A stretch of 46,575 bases of DNA, from the NCBI GenBank assembly GCA_910587475.1, contig CAJUMR010000019.1, positions 1 to 46,575 on the forward strand. Direction: 5' to 3'. Shown here piece after piece: positions 24,340-32,782 of this stretch. Below the pieces are notes generated by a model. The model saw only the letters and a program-made list of their open reading frames with translations. It had not been told where the DNA came from and did no database searches. Source of the stretch: an uncultured Muribaculaceae bacterium (lineage in GTDB: Bacteria > Bacteroidota > Bacteroidia > Bacteroidales > Muribaculaceae). A program made the translations under genes and the position numbers. Numbering within the stretch: the first letter of the stretch is position 1; the number at the start of each line of letters is the position of its first letter.

Positions 24340-25125
24340 ATGGAACGAACCGAACAACGCTGGACCGAGATTGAGCACCTCCCCAAATGGGACGAGGAAT
24401 TTTATGACGTCTACACTGCCAAAAAATTCGGCAAGTGGGTAATGCTGAAGACTCTCAAACAGCAGTATAAAGGCGTGGCTGAGTATGAGACGATGATCGA
24501 GAAAGAATTTGACACCCGCTACAATCTCGCTCACCCCAACATTGTGATGATAAACGACTACGAAGATGTGCCGGGCATCGGACGGTGCATAATCACCGAC
24601 GACGTCTATGGCGACTCCCTGAGATCTCTGCTCGACTCCGGCAAAGTGACCGAAGAGCATGTAAAGAAACTCAAAACCCAGTTTATCAGTGCTCTCGAAT
24701 ATATTCAGACCAATCACATAGCTCACCTTCCGATCAGAAGCGAGCGCATCATTTTCACCGAAAATATCGGCAATCTGAAACTTATCGATGTCGGCTTCGA
24801 ACAACGTCCGGCGCTGACTCCCGAACAAGCATCGGACGACATCCGCAACTTCGGCACAATCGTGCTCGAAACCCTCAACAAGAGCGGAGTAAACGATCCT
24901 CAGCTGCGCAAGGTGGCCGAACGATGCGCCGACGCCGACAGTCGCCGCCGCTACCGCGACATCCACGACCTGCGCCTCGCAATCGAAGACCGCCGCGGAA
25001 ACAAACTTTACATAATCATAATCGCATTTCTTGTCATAATGATAGCAGTTCTCGCGTGGCTCTCTTCGCCCTACAAGCCCGAGATCCCGAATATGAACGA
25101 AATCGAGACTGCTGACCAAAAATAA
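24340..25125 (+). CDS. Membrane-anchored protein-kinase-like pseudokinase
   Basis: A 261-aa protein with a eukaryotic-like kinase fold and one C-terminal membrane helix (about 223-241) ending in a 20-residue tail. The ATP lysine is present (VMLK, K37), as is the LAHPNIVMINDY strand (63-73). The catalytic loop is degraded: HRDLKPEN is replaced by HLPIRSER (129-136), so the catalytic Asp is P131, the Lys is R133 and the Asn is R136. DFG reads DVG (150-152). Catalysis by the standard route is unlikely; a scaffold or sensor role is my inference. The start at 24340 avoids a 14-codon extension overlapping hom and the -7 box. A GNAT-like gene follows 12 bases on. Confidence 0.78.
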   Translation: MERTEQRWTEIEHLPKWDEEFYDVYTAKKFGKWVMLKTLKQQYKGVAEYETMIEKEFDTRYNLAHPNIVMINDYEDVPGIGRCIITDDVYGDSLRSLLDSGKVTEEHVKKLKTQFISALEYIQTNHIAHLPIRSERIIFTENIGNLKLIDVGFEQRPALTPEQASDDIRNFGTIVLETLNKSGVNDPQLRKVAERCADADSRRRYRDIHDLRLAIEDRRGNKLYIIIIAFLVIMIAVLAWLSSPYKPEIPNMNEIETADQK

Positions 25126-25137
25126 AGATCAACCTAC

Positions 25138-26268
25138 ATGTCTGTCAAAATACAAGCTCTAAAACCAACGCGAAGCGAACTGTTGAAGTACGTGAAATTC
25201 GGCATAGACCTGTACAAAGGCAACGATTGCTATGTGCCGCCGTTGGTGATCGACGAGATCGCAACACTCTCGCCCAAGAAGAACCCGGCGTTCGACGTCT
25301 GCCGCGCCCAATCGTTCATGGCTTACAGAGACGGAAAACCCGTCGGACGTATCACTGCAATAATCAACGACGCAGCAAACCGCAAGGACAATGCAAATGT
25401 CGTAAGGTTCGGCTTCGTCGACTTCATTGACGACAACGAGGTTGTCGACGCTCTGTTCAAGGCTGCTGCAGACTGGGGCAAAAGCAACGGAATGGACACA
25501 ATCATAGGCCCGCTCGGTTTCTCTGACATGGACCATGAAGGAATGCTCACCGAAGGCTATGACCAGATCGGCACAATGGCCACTATCTACAACTATCCCT
25601 ACTATGTCGATCACATGAAGCGCATGGGCTTTGAAAAAGATGTCGACTGGGTGGAATATCGTATTAAAATACCCGAAGCCATTCCCGAAAAACACGCAAG
25701 GATAGCGCAGATTGTCAAAACCAAGTATAAACTTAAATCCGTGCCGCTCACCTCTCGCAAAGTGGTCAAGGAGCGTTACGGCAAACCTCTCTTCCAGCTC
25801 ATCAACGAAGCCTATGCCGACCTCTACGGCTTCTCTCCTCTCACCGACAGGCAGATAGAAGCATATGTCGACCAGTACCTCGGGCTGATACGTCTCGATT
25901 GCGTATCTTTGATCGTCGACGAAAACGACAACATTGTTGCCGTAGGCATATCGATGCCTTCGCTGTCGCAAGGACTCATCAAAAGCCGGGGCAAGCTTTT
26001 CCCGACCGGATGGATCCACCTGCTCAAAGCCCTCAAAGGCAAATCGGACGTCGTCGACCTGCTGCTCGTGGCCGTCAAGCCCGAATACCAGAGCAAAGGT
26101 GTCAACGCGCTGATATTCGCCGATCTGATCCCTGCATTCATTGCCGCAGGATACAAGGAAGCCGAAAGCAACCCCGAGCTCGAAGGCAATGAAAATGTAC
26201 AGAAACAATGGGAATACTTCGAACGCCGGCAGCACCGCAAGCGCAGATCCTGGCGCAAAAAAATATAA
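25138..26268 (+). CDS. GNAT-like acyltransferase, function unknown
   Basis: A 376-aa cytoplasmic protein. The N-terminal part (YVKFGIDLYKGNDCYVPPL, QSFMAYRDGKPVGRITAIIN, VRFGFVDFIDDNEVVDALF) and the C-terminal stretch LLLVAVKPEYQSKGVNALIFADLIP read like one or two GNAT folds, with the second holding the acyl-CoA-binding-like QSKGVN turn. The Bacteroidetes relatives I recall are annotated only as N-acetyltransferases or hypothetical. The C-terminus is strongly basic (RRQHRKRRSWRKK). It is tightly linked to the pseudokinase gene (12 bases), so the two may act together. An intrinsic terminator follows. Confidence 0.7.
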   Translation: MSVKIQALKPTRSELLKYVKFGIDLYKGNDCYVPPLVIDEIATLSPKKNPAFDVCRAQSFMAYRDGKPVGRITAIINDAANRKDNANVVRFGFVDFIDDNEVVDALFKAAADWGKSNGMDTIIGPLGFSDMDHEGMLTEGYDQIGTMATIYNYPYYVDHMKRMGFEKDVDWVEYRIKIPEAIPEKHARIAQIVKTKYKLKSVPLTSRKVVKERYGKPLFQLINEAYADLYGFSPLTDRQIEAYVDQYLGLIRLDCVSLIVDENDNIVAVGISMPSLSQGLIKSRGKLFPTGWIHLLKALKGKSDVVDLLLVAVKPEYQSKGVNALIFADLIPAFIAAGYKEAESNPELEGNENVQKQWEYFERRQHRKRRSWRKKI

Positions 26269-26313
26269 GGCTCCGTTTCATAACCGAGCCTAATTCTGCG
26301 ACCTCATTTCATC

Positions 26314-26354
26314 AGTGCCGCAGTTTGCAAATGCAAACTGCGGCACTTGTTTAT
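26314..26354 (+). terminator. Intrinsic terminator upstream of the dcw cluster
   Basis: A 16-bp perfect stem (26314-26329 with 26332-26347) is followed on the plus strand by TGTTTATT. It ends the pseudokinase/GNAT transcript and isolates the dcw cluster. Confidence 0.85.
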
Positions 26355-26429
26355 TCGCTCCTATATCTCAACCGGTTGTCTCGATGTTGATAACTTTTAA
26401 AAAATTGTCCCGGAAATATGCAGTTTTAA

Positions 26430-26462
26430 TTTGTGAATTTTCGGCAAATTTGAGTAATTTTA
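26430..26462 (+). promoter_or_regulatory. Putative promoter of the dcw cluster
   Basis: TTTG (26430-26433), a 21-base spacer and TAATTTTA (26455-26462, one mismatch to TAnnTTTG) lie 40 bases before rsmH. The rest of the 234-base gap holds the terminator upstream and no gene; no mraZ is present here. Confidence 0.5.
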
Positions 26463-26502
26463 CATGCTGCAACCCCGGCAATCGGGCAAGTAAACAATCA
26501 AC

Positions 26503-27411
26503 ATGGATCAAGAAATATATCACATACCGGCTCTTCTGCCACAAACCATTGATGCTCTGAATATTAATCCGCAGGGAAACTACGTCGACGCTACATTCGG
26601 CGGAGGCGGTCATTCCCGCGCGATCGTGGAGCGACTTGCTGAAAACGGACATCTCTACTCATTCGACCAGGATGAAGATGCTGTCAAGCGGGCTTTTGAA
26701 GACGGCCGTTTCACAATGGTGTACGGCAACTTCAGGTTTCTTGCCAACTTCTTGCGCTACTACGGCGTTGACGCTGTGGATGGTGTACTCGCCGACCTCG
26801 GCGTATCGTTCCACCACTTCGACGACAGCAGCCGCGGCTTTTCATTCCGCGCAAACGGCCAACTCGACATGCGCATGAACCAACACGCCAAAGTCAGCGC
26901 CGCCACCATTCTTCAGGAATACTCCGAGCAGCAGCTTGCCGACATACTTTACCTCTATGGCGAACTGCGCCAGTCGCGCCGCCTTGCAGCAGCCATTGTG
27001 GCCGCCCGCCGCTCGGCGCCGGTCGACACAGTCGACCGTCTCCTCGAAGTGTGCAAGCCCCTGATCAGCCCGCAGAAAGAAAAAAAGGAAATGGCATGCA
27101 TATTCCAGGCTCTGCGCATCGAAGTCAACGGCGAGCTCGACGCCCTACGGTCGTTCCTCGAACAAGCGACAGCCGCCCTGCGGCCCGGCGGCAGACTCGT
27201 CATACTCACCTATCACTCGCTGGAAGACCGCCTCGTGAAAAATTTCATGCGTTACGGCAATTTTACAGGCAACGCCGAGAAAGACTTCTTCGGACGCATC
27301 AATTCGCCGTTGAAACAGGTCGGTTCGAAACCGATCGTTCCCGACGCAGAAGAGATCGCCCGCAATCCTCGCAGCCGCAGTGCAAAACTCAGAGTAGCCG
27401 AAAAACTTTAA
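26503..27411 (+). CDS. rsmH: 16S rRNA (cytosine1402-N4)-methyltransferase
   Basis: A 302-aa SAM-dependent methyltransferase that modifies C1402 of 16S rRNA, formerly MraW. Motif I is VDATFGGGGHSRAI (28-41). Further on are the aspartate-bearing YSFDQDEDA, the catalytic-region LADLGVSFHHFDDSSRGFSF, the DMRMN stretch and the C-terminal LVILTYHSLEDRLVKNFM. Length fits the family (about 300 aa). It opens the dcw cluster; ftsL follows 31 bases on. Confidence 0.96.
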   Translation: MDQEIYHIPALLPQTIDALNINPQGNYVDATFGGGGHSRAIVERLAENGHLYSFDQDEDAVKRAFEDGRFTMVYGNFRFLANFLRYYGVDAVDGVLADLGVSFHHFDDSSRGFSFRANGQLDMRMNQHAKVSAATILQEYSEQQLADILYLYGELRQSRRLAAAIVAARRSAPVDTVDRLLEVCKPLISPQKEKKEMACIFQALRIEVNGELDALRSFLEQATAALRPGGRLVILTYHSLEDRLVKNFMRYGNFTGNAEKDFFGRINSPLKQVGSKPIVPDAEEIARNPRSRSAKLRVAEKL

Positions 27412-27442
27412 TTACCACAACTACGCCAATCTCTCTATCACA

Positions 27443-27811
27443 ATGAAGCTATTCGCCAGACTCAAAACTTCAAAAGCCAGCCATCAGCTGTCAGACGCCG
27501 CAAGCAGAGCCGCCCACGGCCGCGTGGTGTCGAGCCGCTTTTTCAAAAAATATTTCTTCCAGACGACATTTTTCGTCTGCATGGTGATGGTCTACATCTC
27601 CAACCGCTACGATTGTGTCACCGGCATGGAAACCATCACAGCCCTCCAATCGGAGCTCGCCATCGCTAAAACCGAGCTGCAGAGCCAACGATCGGCCTAC
27701 ATGTCGTCGACCCGCGAGTCGGCCATGCAGGCGCTCGTCGACACTCTCCATCTTGGACTCGGCATCCAGGAACGTCCACCCTATCAAATAAGCTACGACG
27801 ATGAACGCTGA
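27443..27811 (+). CDS. ftsL: FtsL-like divisome protein
   Basis: A 122-aa single-pass inner-membrane protein. A basic cytoplasmic head (to about residue 38) precedes a membrane helix (about 39-54, YFFQTTFFVCMVMVYI) and a short periplasmic coiled-coil-like segment (ITALQSELAIAKTELQSQ). Primary sequence is poorly conserved in FtsL; the call rests on topology, size and position between rsmH and ftsI. It should act with FtsQ to activate FtsWI. The last 11 bases overlap ftsI, implying translational coupling. Confidence 0.82.
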   Translation: MKLFARLKTSKASHQLSDAASRAAHGRVVSSRFFKKYFFQTTFFVCMVMVYISNRYDCVTGMETITALQSELAIAKTELQSQRSAYMSSTRESAMQALVDTLHLGLGIQERPPYQISYDDER

Positions 27812-30023
27812 ACGACGACCTAAAGCTAAAGTTGTCGGACAGGACTCCGACAAGCAGAAAGCAGCCCGCAGCCGACGGATGCATATCCTCGGACGACTCA
27901 GCTTCATCTCGCTTTTCATTATCCTCATCGCTGCAGGCATTGTGTTCATGGCCGTCAACAACACCATTATCAACGCGGCCGAATGGAACAAAAAAGGCAC
28001 ACGCAGCCTCAACGACACAGTACTGATCAAACCACTCCGCGGCGATATTCTCGCAAGCGACGGCTGCATTCTCGCCACAAATCTCAACTATTTCAACCTG
28101 CGCATCGACTTCAAGGCCAAGCGTTTCATGATCAGGGAATACCATGCTGCCATCGACAGTCTCGCCGACAGTCTCGCCTTCTACTTTCCCCGGCGCACCC
28201 GCGAAGGTTGGAAGGAGTATCTCTCGGCCCCGCTCAAAAAAGAGCGAAAAGACAGATCATCGGCCTTCATGCTCCTAAAAGAGATCCCCGATGACGCCGT
28301 CCAGCGTGTAAAAAATTTCCCTTACTTCAAACGCAGCAACAACGCCAACCGCACAGGGCTTGTGCGCGAAAGAGTGCTTAAACGCAAATACCCCTACGGT
28401 GAGATGGCCACTCTCAGCATCGGCCGCGTGGGCGAAGTAGGGCTGCGCGACGTCAGAGGCATATCGGGCCTCGAACGTGCTCTCGACTCTTTGCTCTACG
28501 GAGTGCCCGGAAAAGCAAAAAAAGTACTCTTCACCGACCGCGTGGCCAACTGGACAATACAGCAGCCCCGCGATGGCTACACCGTGACAACGACCATCGA
28601 CATCACGATGCAGGACATCCTCGAATACGAACTCGGCAACATGCTCCTCACCACAGAGGCCGAATGGGGCACAGCCATGATCATGGATGTCGAAACCGGC
28701 GACATCAAAGCGATCTCCAATCTTGAGCGCGACACAGTGCCCGGATCGGGCCGATACATCGAGGCCATGAACAGGGCCGTGCTTGCCTACGAACCGGGAT
28801 CTGTGGTAAAAACAATCTCTATGGTTGTCGCTCTTGAGGATGGTTTCGCATTCCCTCTCGACCGCGAATTCAACATCGAGCCCAAAGGTGTCGGCTTCCG
28901 CTACTGCGGCGGACGCCCCATCAACGACACCCATTCACCGGCGACTCTTCCGGTCAGCCGCTTCCTCGAATACTCTTCAAACATCGGCATGGCCAAACTG
29001 ATGACATCGCACTTCGAAAATGATCCTAACGCCTTCCGCGAACGCTTGCGGCAGCTCGGGTTCTTCGACCGCTTCAACACAGGCATGGCTCGGGAACGCA
29101 CACCCTACTTCCCGACAATTGCCAACAACAAGGGCGGACGTATAGCCCTGTCGCGCATGGTGTTCGGTTATTCGACAATGATACCGCCACTCTACACCTG
29201 TGCGATCTACAACGCCATCGCCAACGACGGAAAATTTGTCAGACCACGACTGGTCAAGGCGCTGAGAGCGCCCGGAGGCGTCGACTCGGTGATACCGGTG
29301 ACATATGTGCGCGACAGCATCTGCAGCCGTAAAAACGCCCGTCTGCTGCGCGACATGCTCCACGAAGTGGTGTGGGGACAAGGTGGCACAGCCAAGGCCC
29401 TCAAAAACGACATCGTCAGGATAGCAGGCAAGACCGGCACCTGCCGCATAATGGCCGAAGCCAAACCATCTGACAAAAACGACAGCACGAAAAAAGCCGA
29501 GGACAACCGACCCAAGATCGGCGGATACCTCGACGGACACTACCGACTCGCATTCTGCGGTTTTTTCCCCTTCGAGAACCCTAAGTACACCGGTTTTGTT
29601 ATGGTCAGTGACCCCTCTCCTGCTTACAAAGGCGCGGCCACGACTGCCGGCACTGTTTTGAAAAATGTAGCGTTGAAACTATACTCAAGAGGAATGCTTG
29701 ATAACAAATCTGATCTCAACGATGAGGAGCCGACCGATTCGCGACCGACTCTCTATGCATCGAACGACGGCAACCGCCACAACATTCTCGGTTCGGGACT
29801 CCACATGCCAGGAGGCACCGTCATAACCGCACCACAACCATCAGATCCGGGTCTGGTGCCCGACGTGCGCGGACTCGGCATCAGAGAGGCTGTCGTCACC
29901 CTTGAAAAAGCAGGTTTCAACGTCAAATTCTCAGGCATAGGCTACGTCGAGACCCAGAGTCCAGCCCCGCGCAGCCGCGCTCCAAGAGGATCGAAAGTCA
30001 CCATCACATTAAAACAAGATTAG
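27801..30023 (+). CDS. ftsI: Division transpeptidase FtsI (PBP3) with PASTA domain
   Basis: A 740-aa septal peptidoglycan D,D-transpeptidase. Membrane helix about 31-51, then the dimerisation domain with IKPLRGDILASDG. Catalytic motifs are complete: SVVK with nucleophile S334 and K337, SSN at 392-394 and KTG at 544-546. A single PASTA domain closes the protein (about 683-740, VPDVRGLGIREAVVTLEKAGF). It is longer than E. coli FtsI (588 aa), as is usual for Bacteroidetes class B PBPs with a PASTA tail. It overlaps ftsL by 11 bases, and murE follows after 5 bases. Confidence 0.96.
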   Translation: MNAERRPKAKVVGQDSDKQKAARSRRMHILGRLSFISLFIILIAAGIVFMAVNNTIINAAEWNKKGTRSLNDTVLIKPLRGDILASDGCILATNLNYFNLRIDFKAKRFMIREYHAAIDSLADSLAFYFPRRTREGWKEYLSAPLKKERKDRSSAFMLLKEIPDDAVQRVKNFPYFKRSNNANRTGLVRERVLKRKYPYGEMATLSIGRVGEVGLRDVRGISGLERALDSLLYGVPGKAKKVLFTDRVANWTIQQPRDGYTVTTTIDITMQDILEYELGNMLLTTEAEWGTAMIMDVETGDIKAISNLERDTVPGSGRYIEAMNRAVLAYEPGSVVKTISMVVALEDGFAFPLDREFNIEPKGVGFRYCGGRPINDTHSPATLPVSRFLEYSSNIGMAKLMTSHFENDPNAFRERLRQLGFFDRFNTGMARERTPYFPTIANNKGGRIALSRMVFGYSTMIPPLYTCAIYNAIANDGKFVRPRLVKALRAPGGVDSVIPVTYVRDSICSRKNARLLRDMLHEVVWGQGGTAKALKNDIVRIAGKTGTCRIMAEAKPSDKNDSTKKAEDNRPKIGGYLDGHYRLAFCGFFPFENPKYTGFVMVSDPSPAYKGAATTAGTVLKNVALKLYSRGMLDNKSDLNDEEPTDSRPTLYASNDGNRHNILGSGLHMPGGTVITAPQPSDPGLVPDVRGLGIREAVVTLEKAGFNVKFSGIGYVETQSPAPRSRAPRGSKVTITLKQD

Positions 30024-30028
30024 TCAAA

Positions 30029-31480
30029 ATGATATTATCAGAATTACTTTCAGCCATAATAACTGAAGAAATCATCGGCGACAGCGACCTCGACATCGTG
30101 TCGCTGACCGCCGATTCCCGCCAATGCAGACCTGGCACTCTGTTCGTCGCCGTAAGGGGTGTGAATGTCGACGGCCATAACTTCATCAGACAGGCGATCG
30201 ACAACGGCGCGACAGCTGTCGTCTGCGAAGAAATTCCCGCAGACTCCGCAGCCTCAGCAACATGGATCAAAGTCGCCAACTCGTCGGTAGCACTCGGCTT
30301 CCTCGCTTCGCAATGGTTCGGCAATCCATCGAGAAAACTGACTCTGATCGGCGTCACAGGCACAAACGGCAAAACCACCATCGCAACATTGATCTACGAG
30401 ATGGCCCGCCTCAACAACCGCCGTGCCGGACTGCTCTCAACTGTCGTCAATAAAATTGAAGACCAAGAAATACCGTCGACCCACACCACTCCCGACCCGA
30501 TCGAGCTCAACGATCTGCTTCATCGCATGGTCGAAGCCGGATGTTCGGTAGCGGCAATGGAGGTGAGCAGTCATGCCGCTCACCAGCACCGCATCGCCGG
30601 TCTTCATTTCGCCGGAGGTATATTCACCAACCTCACCCGCGACCACCTCGACTATCACAAGACTTTCGAAGCCTATCTGGCCGCCAAGCAGATATTCTTC
30701 AACAATCTTCCCAAGGACGCATTTGCCTTGACAAACATCGACGACCGCAATGGCATGATCATGGTTCAGAACACGCGCGCGAAAGTCTACACCTACTCTC
30801 TGAGATCTGACGCCGACTTCCGCGGACGCATCGTCGAAAACAGACTCGACGGCATGGCCATTTCGTTCAACGGCATCGATATCGAGACAATGTTTACAGG
30901 CCGCTTCAACGCCTCCAACCTCACGGCCGTCTACGGCGCATCGGTGCTGATGGGCTATGACCGCGAACGCATTCCTGTGGAAATGAGTCGGCTGATACCT
31001 GTCGCCGGACGCTTCCAGACATTCAGGTCGCGCGACGGCATCACAGCAATTGTCGACTACGCCCACACACCCGACGCTCTCGTCAACGTGCTCGACGCCA
31101 TTCGCGACATCGTCGGCAACCGCTGCTCGGTGATCACCGTATGCGGCTGCGGAGGCAACCGCGACAAAGGCAAACGACCACTGATGGCCGAAGCCGCAGC
31201 TCGCCGCAGCGACAGACTCATACTCACTTCCGACAATCCACGCAACGAAGATCCTGCAGCGATCATCGACGACATGAAGACAGGACTGACTCCCGAGCAA
31301 CTCGCCGGCACCCTGTCGATTGTCGACCGCAGGGAAGCGATACGCACGGCCGCGGCACTCGCTCAACCGGGCGACGTGATCCTGATCGCCGGCAAAGGCC
31401 ACGAGACATATCAGATCATAGGACCGGTCACCAACCACTTTGACGACCGGGAAGAGATTTCAGCTGCATTCAACCTATAA
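30029..31480 (+). CDS. murE: UDP-MurNAc-tripeptide ligase (meso-DAP-adding)
   Basis: A 483-aa cytoplasmic Mur ligase adding the third stem-peptide residue. The ATP loop is GTNGKTT (111-117), THTTPDP binds UDP-MurNAc-dipeptide, and MEVSSHAAHQHR holds the family SSH. The specificity motif DNPR (402-405, DNPRNED) marks meso-diaminopimelate-adding enzymes; lysine-adding MurE lacks the arginine. The wall is therefore predicted to be of the DAP type, as expected for Bacteroidetes. Length matches E. coli MurE (495 aa). Confidence 0.96.
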   Translation: MILSELLSAIITEEIIGDSDLDIVSLTADSRQCRPGTLFVAVRGVNVDGHNFIRQAIDNGATAVVCEEIPADSAASATWIKVANSSVALGFLASQWFGNPSRKLTLIGVTGTNGKTTIATLIYEMARLNNRRAGLLSTVVNKIEDQEIPSTHTTPDPIELNDLLHRMVEAGCSVAAMEVSSHAAHQHRIAGLHFAGGIFTNLTRDHLDYHKTFEAYLAAKQIFFNNLPKDAFALTNIDDRNGMIMVQNTRAKVYTYSLRSDADFRGRIVENRLDGMAISFNGIDIETMFTGRFNASNLTAVYGASVLMGYDRERIPVEMSRLIPVAGRFQTFRSRDGITAIVDYAHTPDALVNVLDAIRDIVGNRCSVITVCGCGGNRDKGKRPLMAEAAARRSDRLILTSDNPRNEDPAAIIDDMKTGLTPEQLAGTLSIVDRREAIRTAAALAQPGDVILIAGKGHETYQIIGPVTNHFDDREEISAAFNL

Positions 31481-31502
31481 CGACCCCCTTTCAAAAAAAC
31501 TG

Positions 31503-32753
31503 ATGTTTTACTATCTTTTCCAACTGTTTCAAGACTACGGCCTGCCCGGCGCACGCCTGATGAGCTACATAACATTCCGCTCAGGCATCGCATTCGTACT
31601 CGCTCTCATACTCGCCATATTCGTCGGACGACGCATCATCAACGCTTTACAGAAAATGCAGATCGGCGAAATAGTGCGCAACCTCGACCTCGAGGGACAG
31701 ACAAAAAAGACCGGCACACCAACGATGGGCGGCATCATCATCATCCTTTCGATCGTTTTGCCCTGTCTGCTTGTCGGCAATCTGTCAAACGTCTATATGC
31801 TGCTCATGCTCGTCGCCACCGTTTGGCTCGGCACGATAGGCTTTCTCGACGACTTCCGCAAGATCAAATACCGCAACAAAGATGGCCTCAAAGGCAAATA
31901 CAAGATCATCGGACAAGTCGGCATAGCCCTGATCGTAGCCGTCACCATGTTTCTCAACCCCAACATGGTCATTGTCGAGAACAACGAAGTTGTAAACGTC
32001 GACACCAATGAGGTTGAACAAGTCATCTACGGCTCCGACACCACCAAATCACCCCAGACGACCATACCGTTTGTCAAGAACAACAACTTCAACTACAGCT
32101 GGTTTACCCAATGGATGGGCGACCATGCGCAGACTGGCGGATGGATCCTGTTTTTCATCATCGTCATATTCATCGTTTCGGCCACCAGCAACGGGGCAAA
32201 CCTCAATGACGGACTCGACGGTATGACGGCGGGGCTATCGGCGGTCTGCGGCATTGCACTGGCTACAATGGCCTATCTCGGAGGCAACGTGATCTATTCG
32301 GCCTATCTGAACATAATGTACATCCCTGCAAGTGAAGAACTTGTTGTCTATATGGCTGCCTTTATCGGCGCCCTCGTCGGCTTCCTGTGGTACAACGCCT
32401 ACCCCGCACAAGTATTTATGGGAGACACCGGCAGCCTCACTCTCGGCGGCATAATAGCTATATTCGCCATTCTCATCCACAAGGAACTTCTGTTGCCGAT
32501 CTTATGTGCACTCTTCTACATCGAAGACCTTTCCGTGTTGCTTCAGGTAGCCTACTTCAAGCGCACCGGCGGACGCCGCATTTTCAAAATGGCACCTCTC
32601 CACCACCACTTCCAGAAGCCCGGCAACGCAGGATTTCCCGCTCTGATACAACGCCCCCTGCAGGTAATACCGGAGTCGAAGATCGTGACACGCTTCTGGA
32701 TCATCGGCATCATACTTGCCGTGATCACATTTGTAACATTGAAAATTAGATAA
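31503..32753 (+). CDS. mraY: Phospho-MurNAc-pentapeptide translocase MraY
   Basis: A 416-aa polytopic membrane enzyme making lipid I from UDP-MurNAc-pentapeptide and undecaprenyl phosphate. Conserved loops are visible: TKKTGTPTMGGI, the Mg-binding FLDDFRK, LNDGLDGMTAG, FMGDTGSLTLGG and the MAPLHHHFQ histidine loop. I start at the ATG at 31503 (MFYYLFQLFQDYG), the usual N-terminus; a longer in-frame start at 31440 would lie inside murE. An insert around residues 155-195 (VENNEVVNVDTNEVEQVI onward) makes it longer than E. coli MraY (360 aa), which I recall as usual in Bacteroidetes. Confidence 0.96.
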   Translation: MFYYLFQLFQDYGLPGARLMSYITFRSGIAFVLALILAIFVGRRIINALQKMQIGEIVRNLDLEGQTKKTGTPTMGGIIIILSIVLPCLLVGNLSNVYMLLMLVATVWLGTIGFLDDFRKIKYRNKDGLKGKYKIIGQVGIALIVAVTMFLNPNMVIVENNEVVNVDTNEVEQVIYGSDTTKSPQTTIPFVKNNNFNYSWFTQWMGDHAQTGGWILFFIIVIFIVSATSNGANLNDGLDGMTAGLSAVCGIALATMAYLGGNVIYSAYLNIMYIPASEELVVYMAAFIGALVGFLWYNAYPAQVFMGDTGSLTLGGIIAIFAILIHKELLLPILCALFYIEDLSVLLQVAYFKRTGGRRIFKMAPLHHHFQKPGNAGFPALIQRPLQVIPESKIVTRFWIIGIILAVITFVTLKIR

Positions 32754-32782
32754 CTCCTCCTCTCTCAATCAACACTGATATT

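Noticed and set aside
25159..26235. 358-codon minus-strand frame over the GNAT-like gene
   Set aside because: No motif, cysteine/phenylalanine/valine-rich composition typical of antisense translation, and it lies wholly within a better plus-strand gene.
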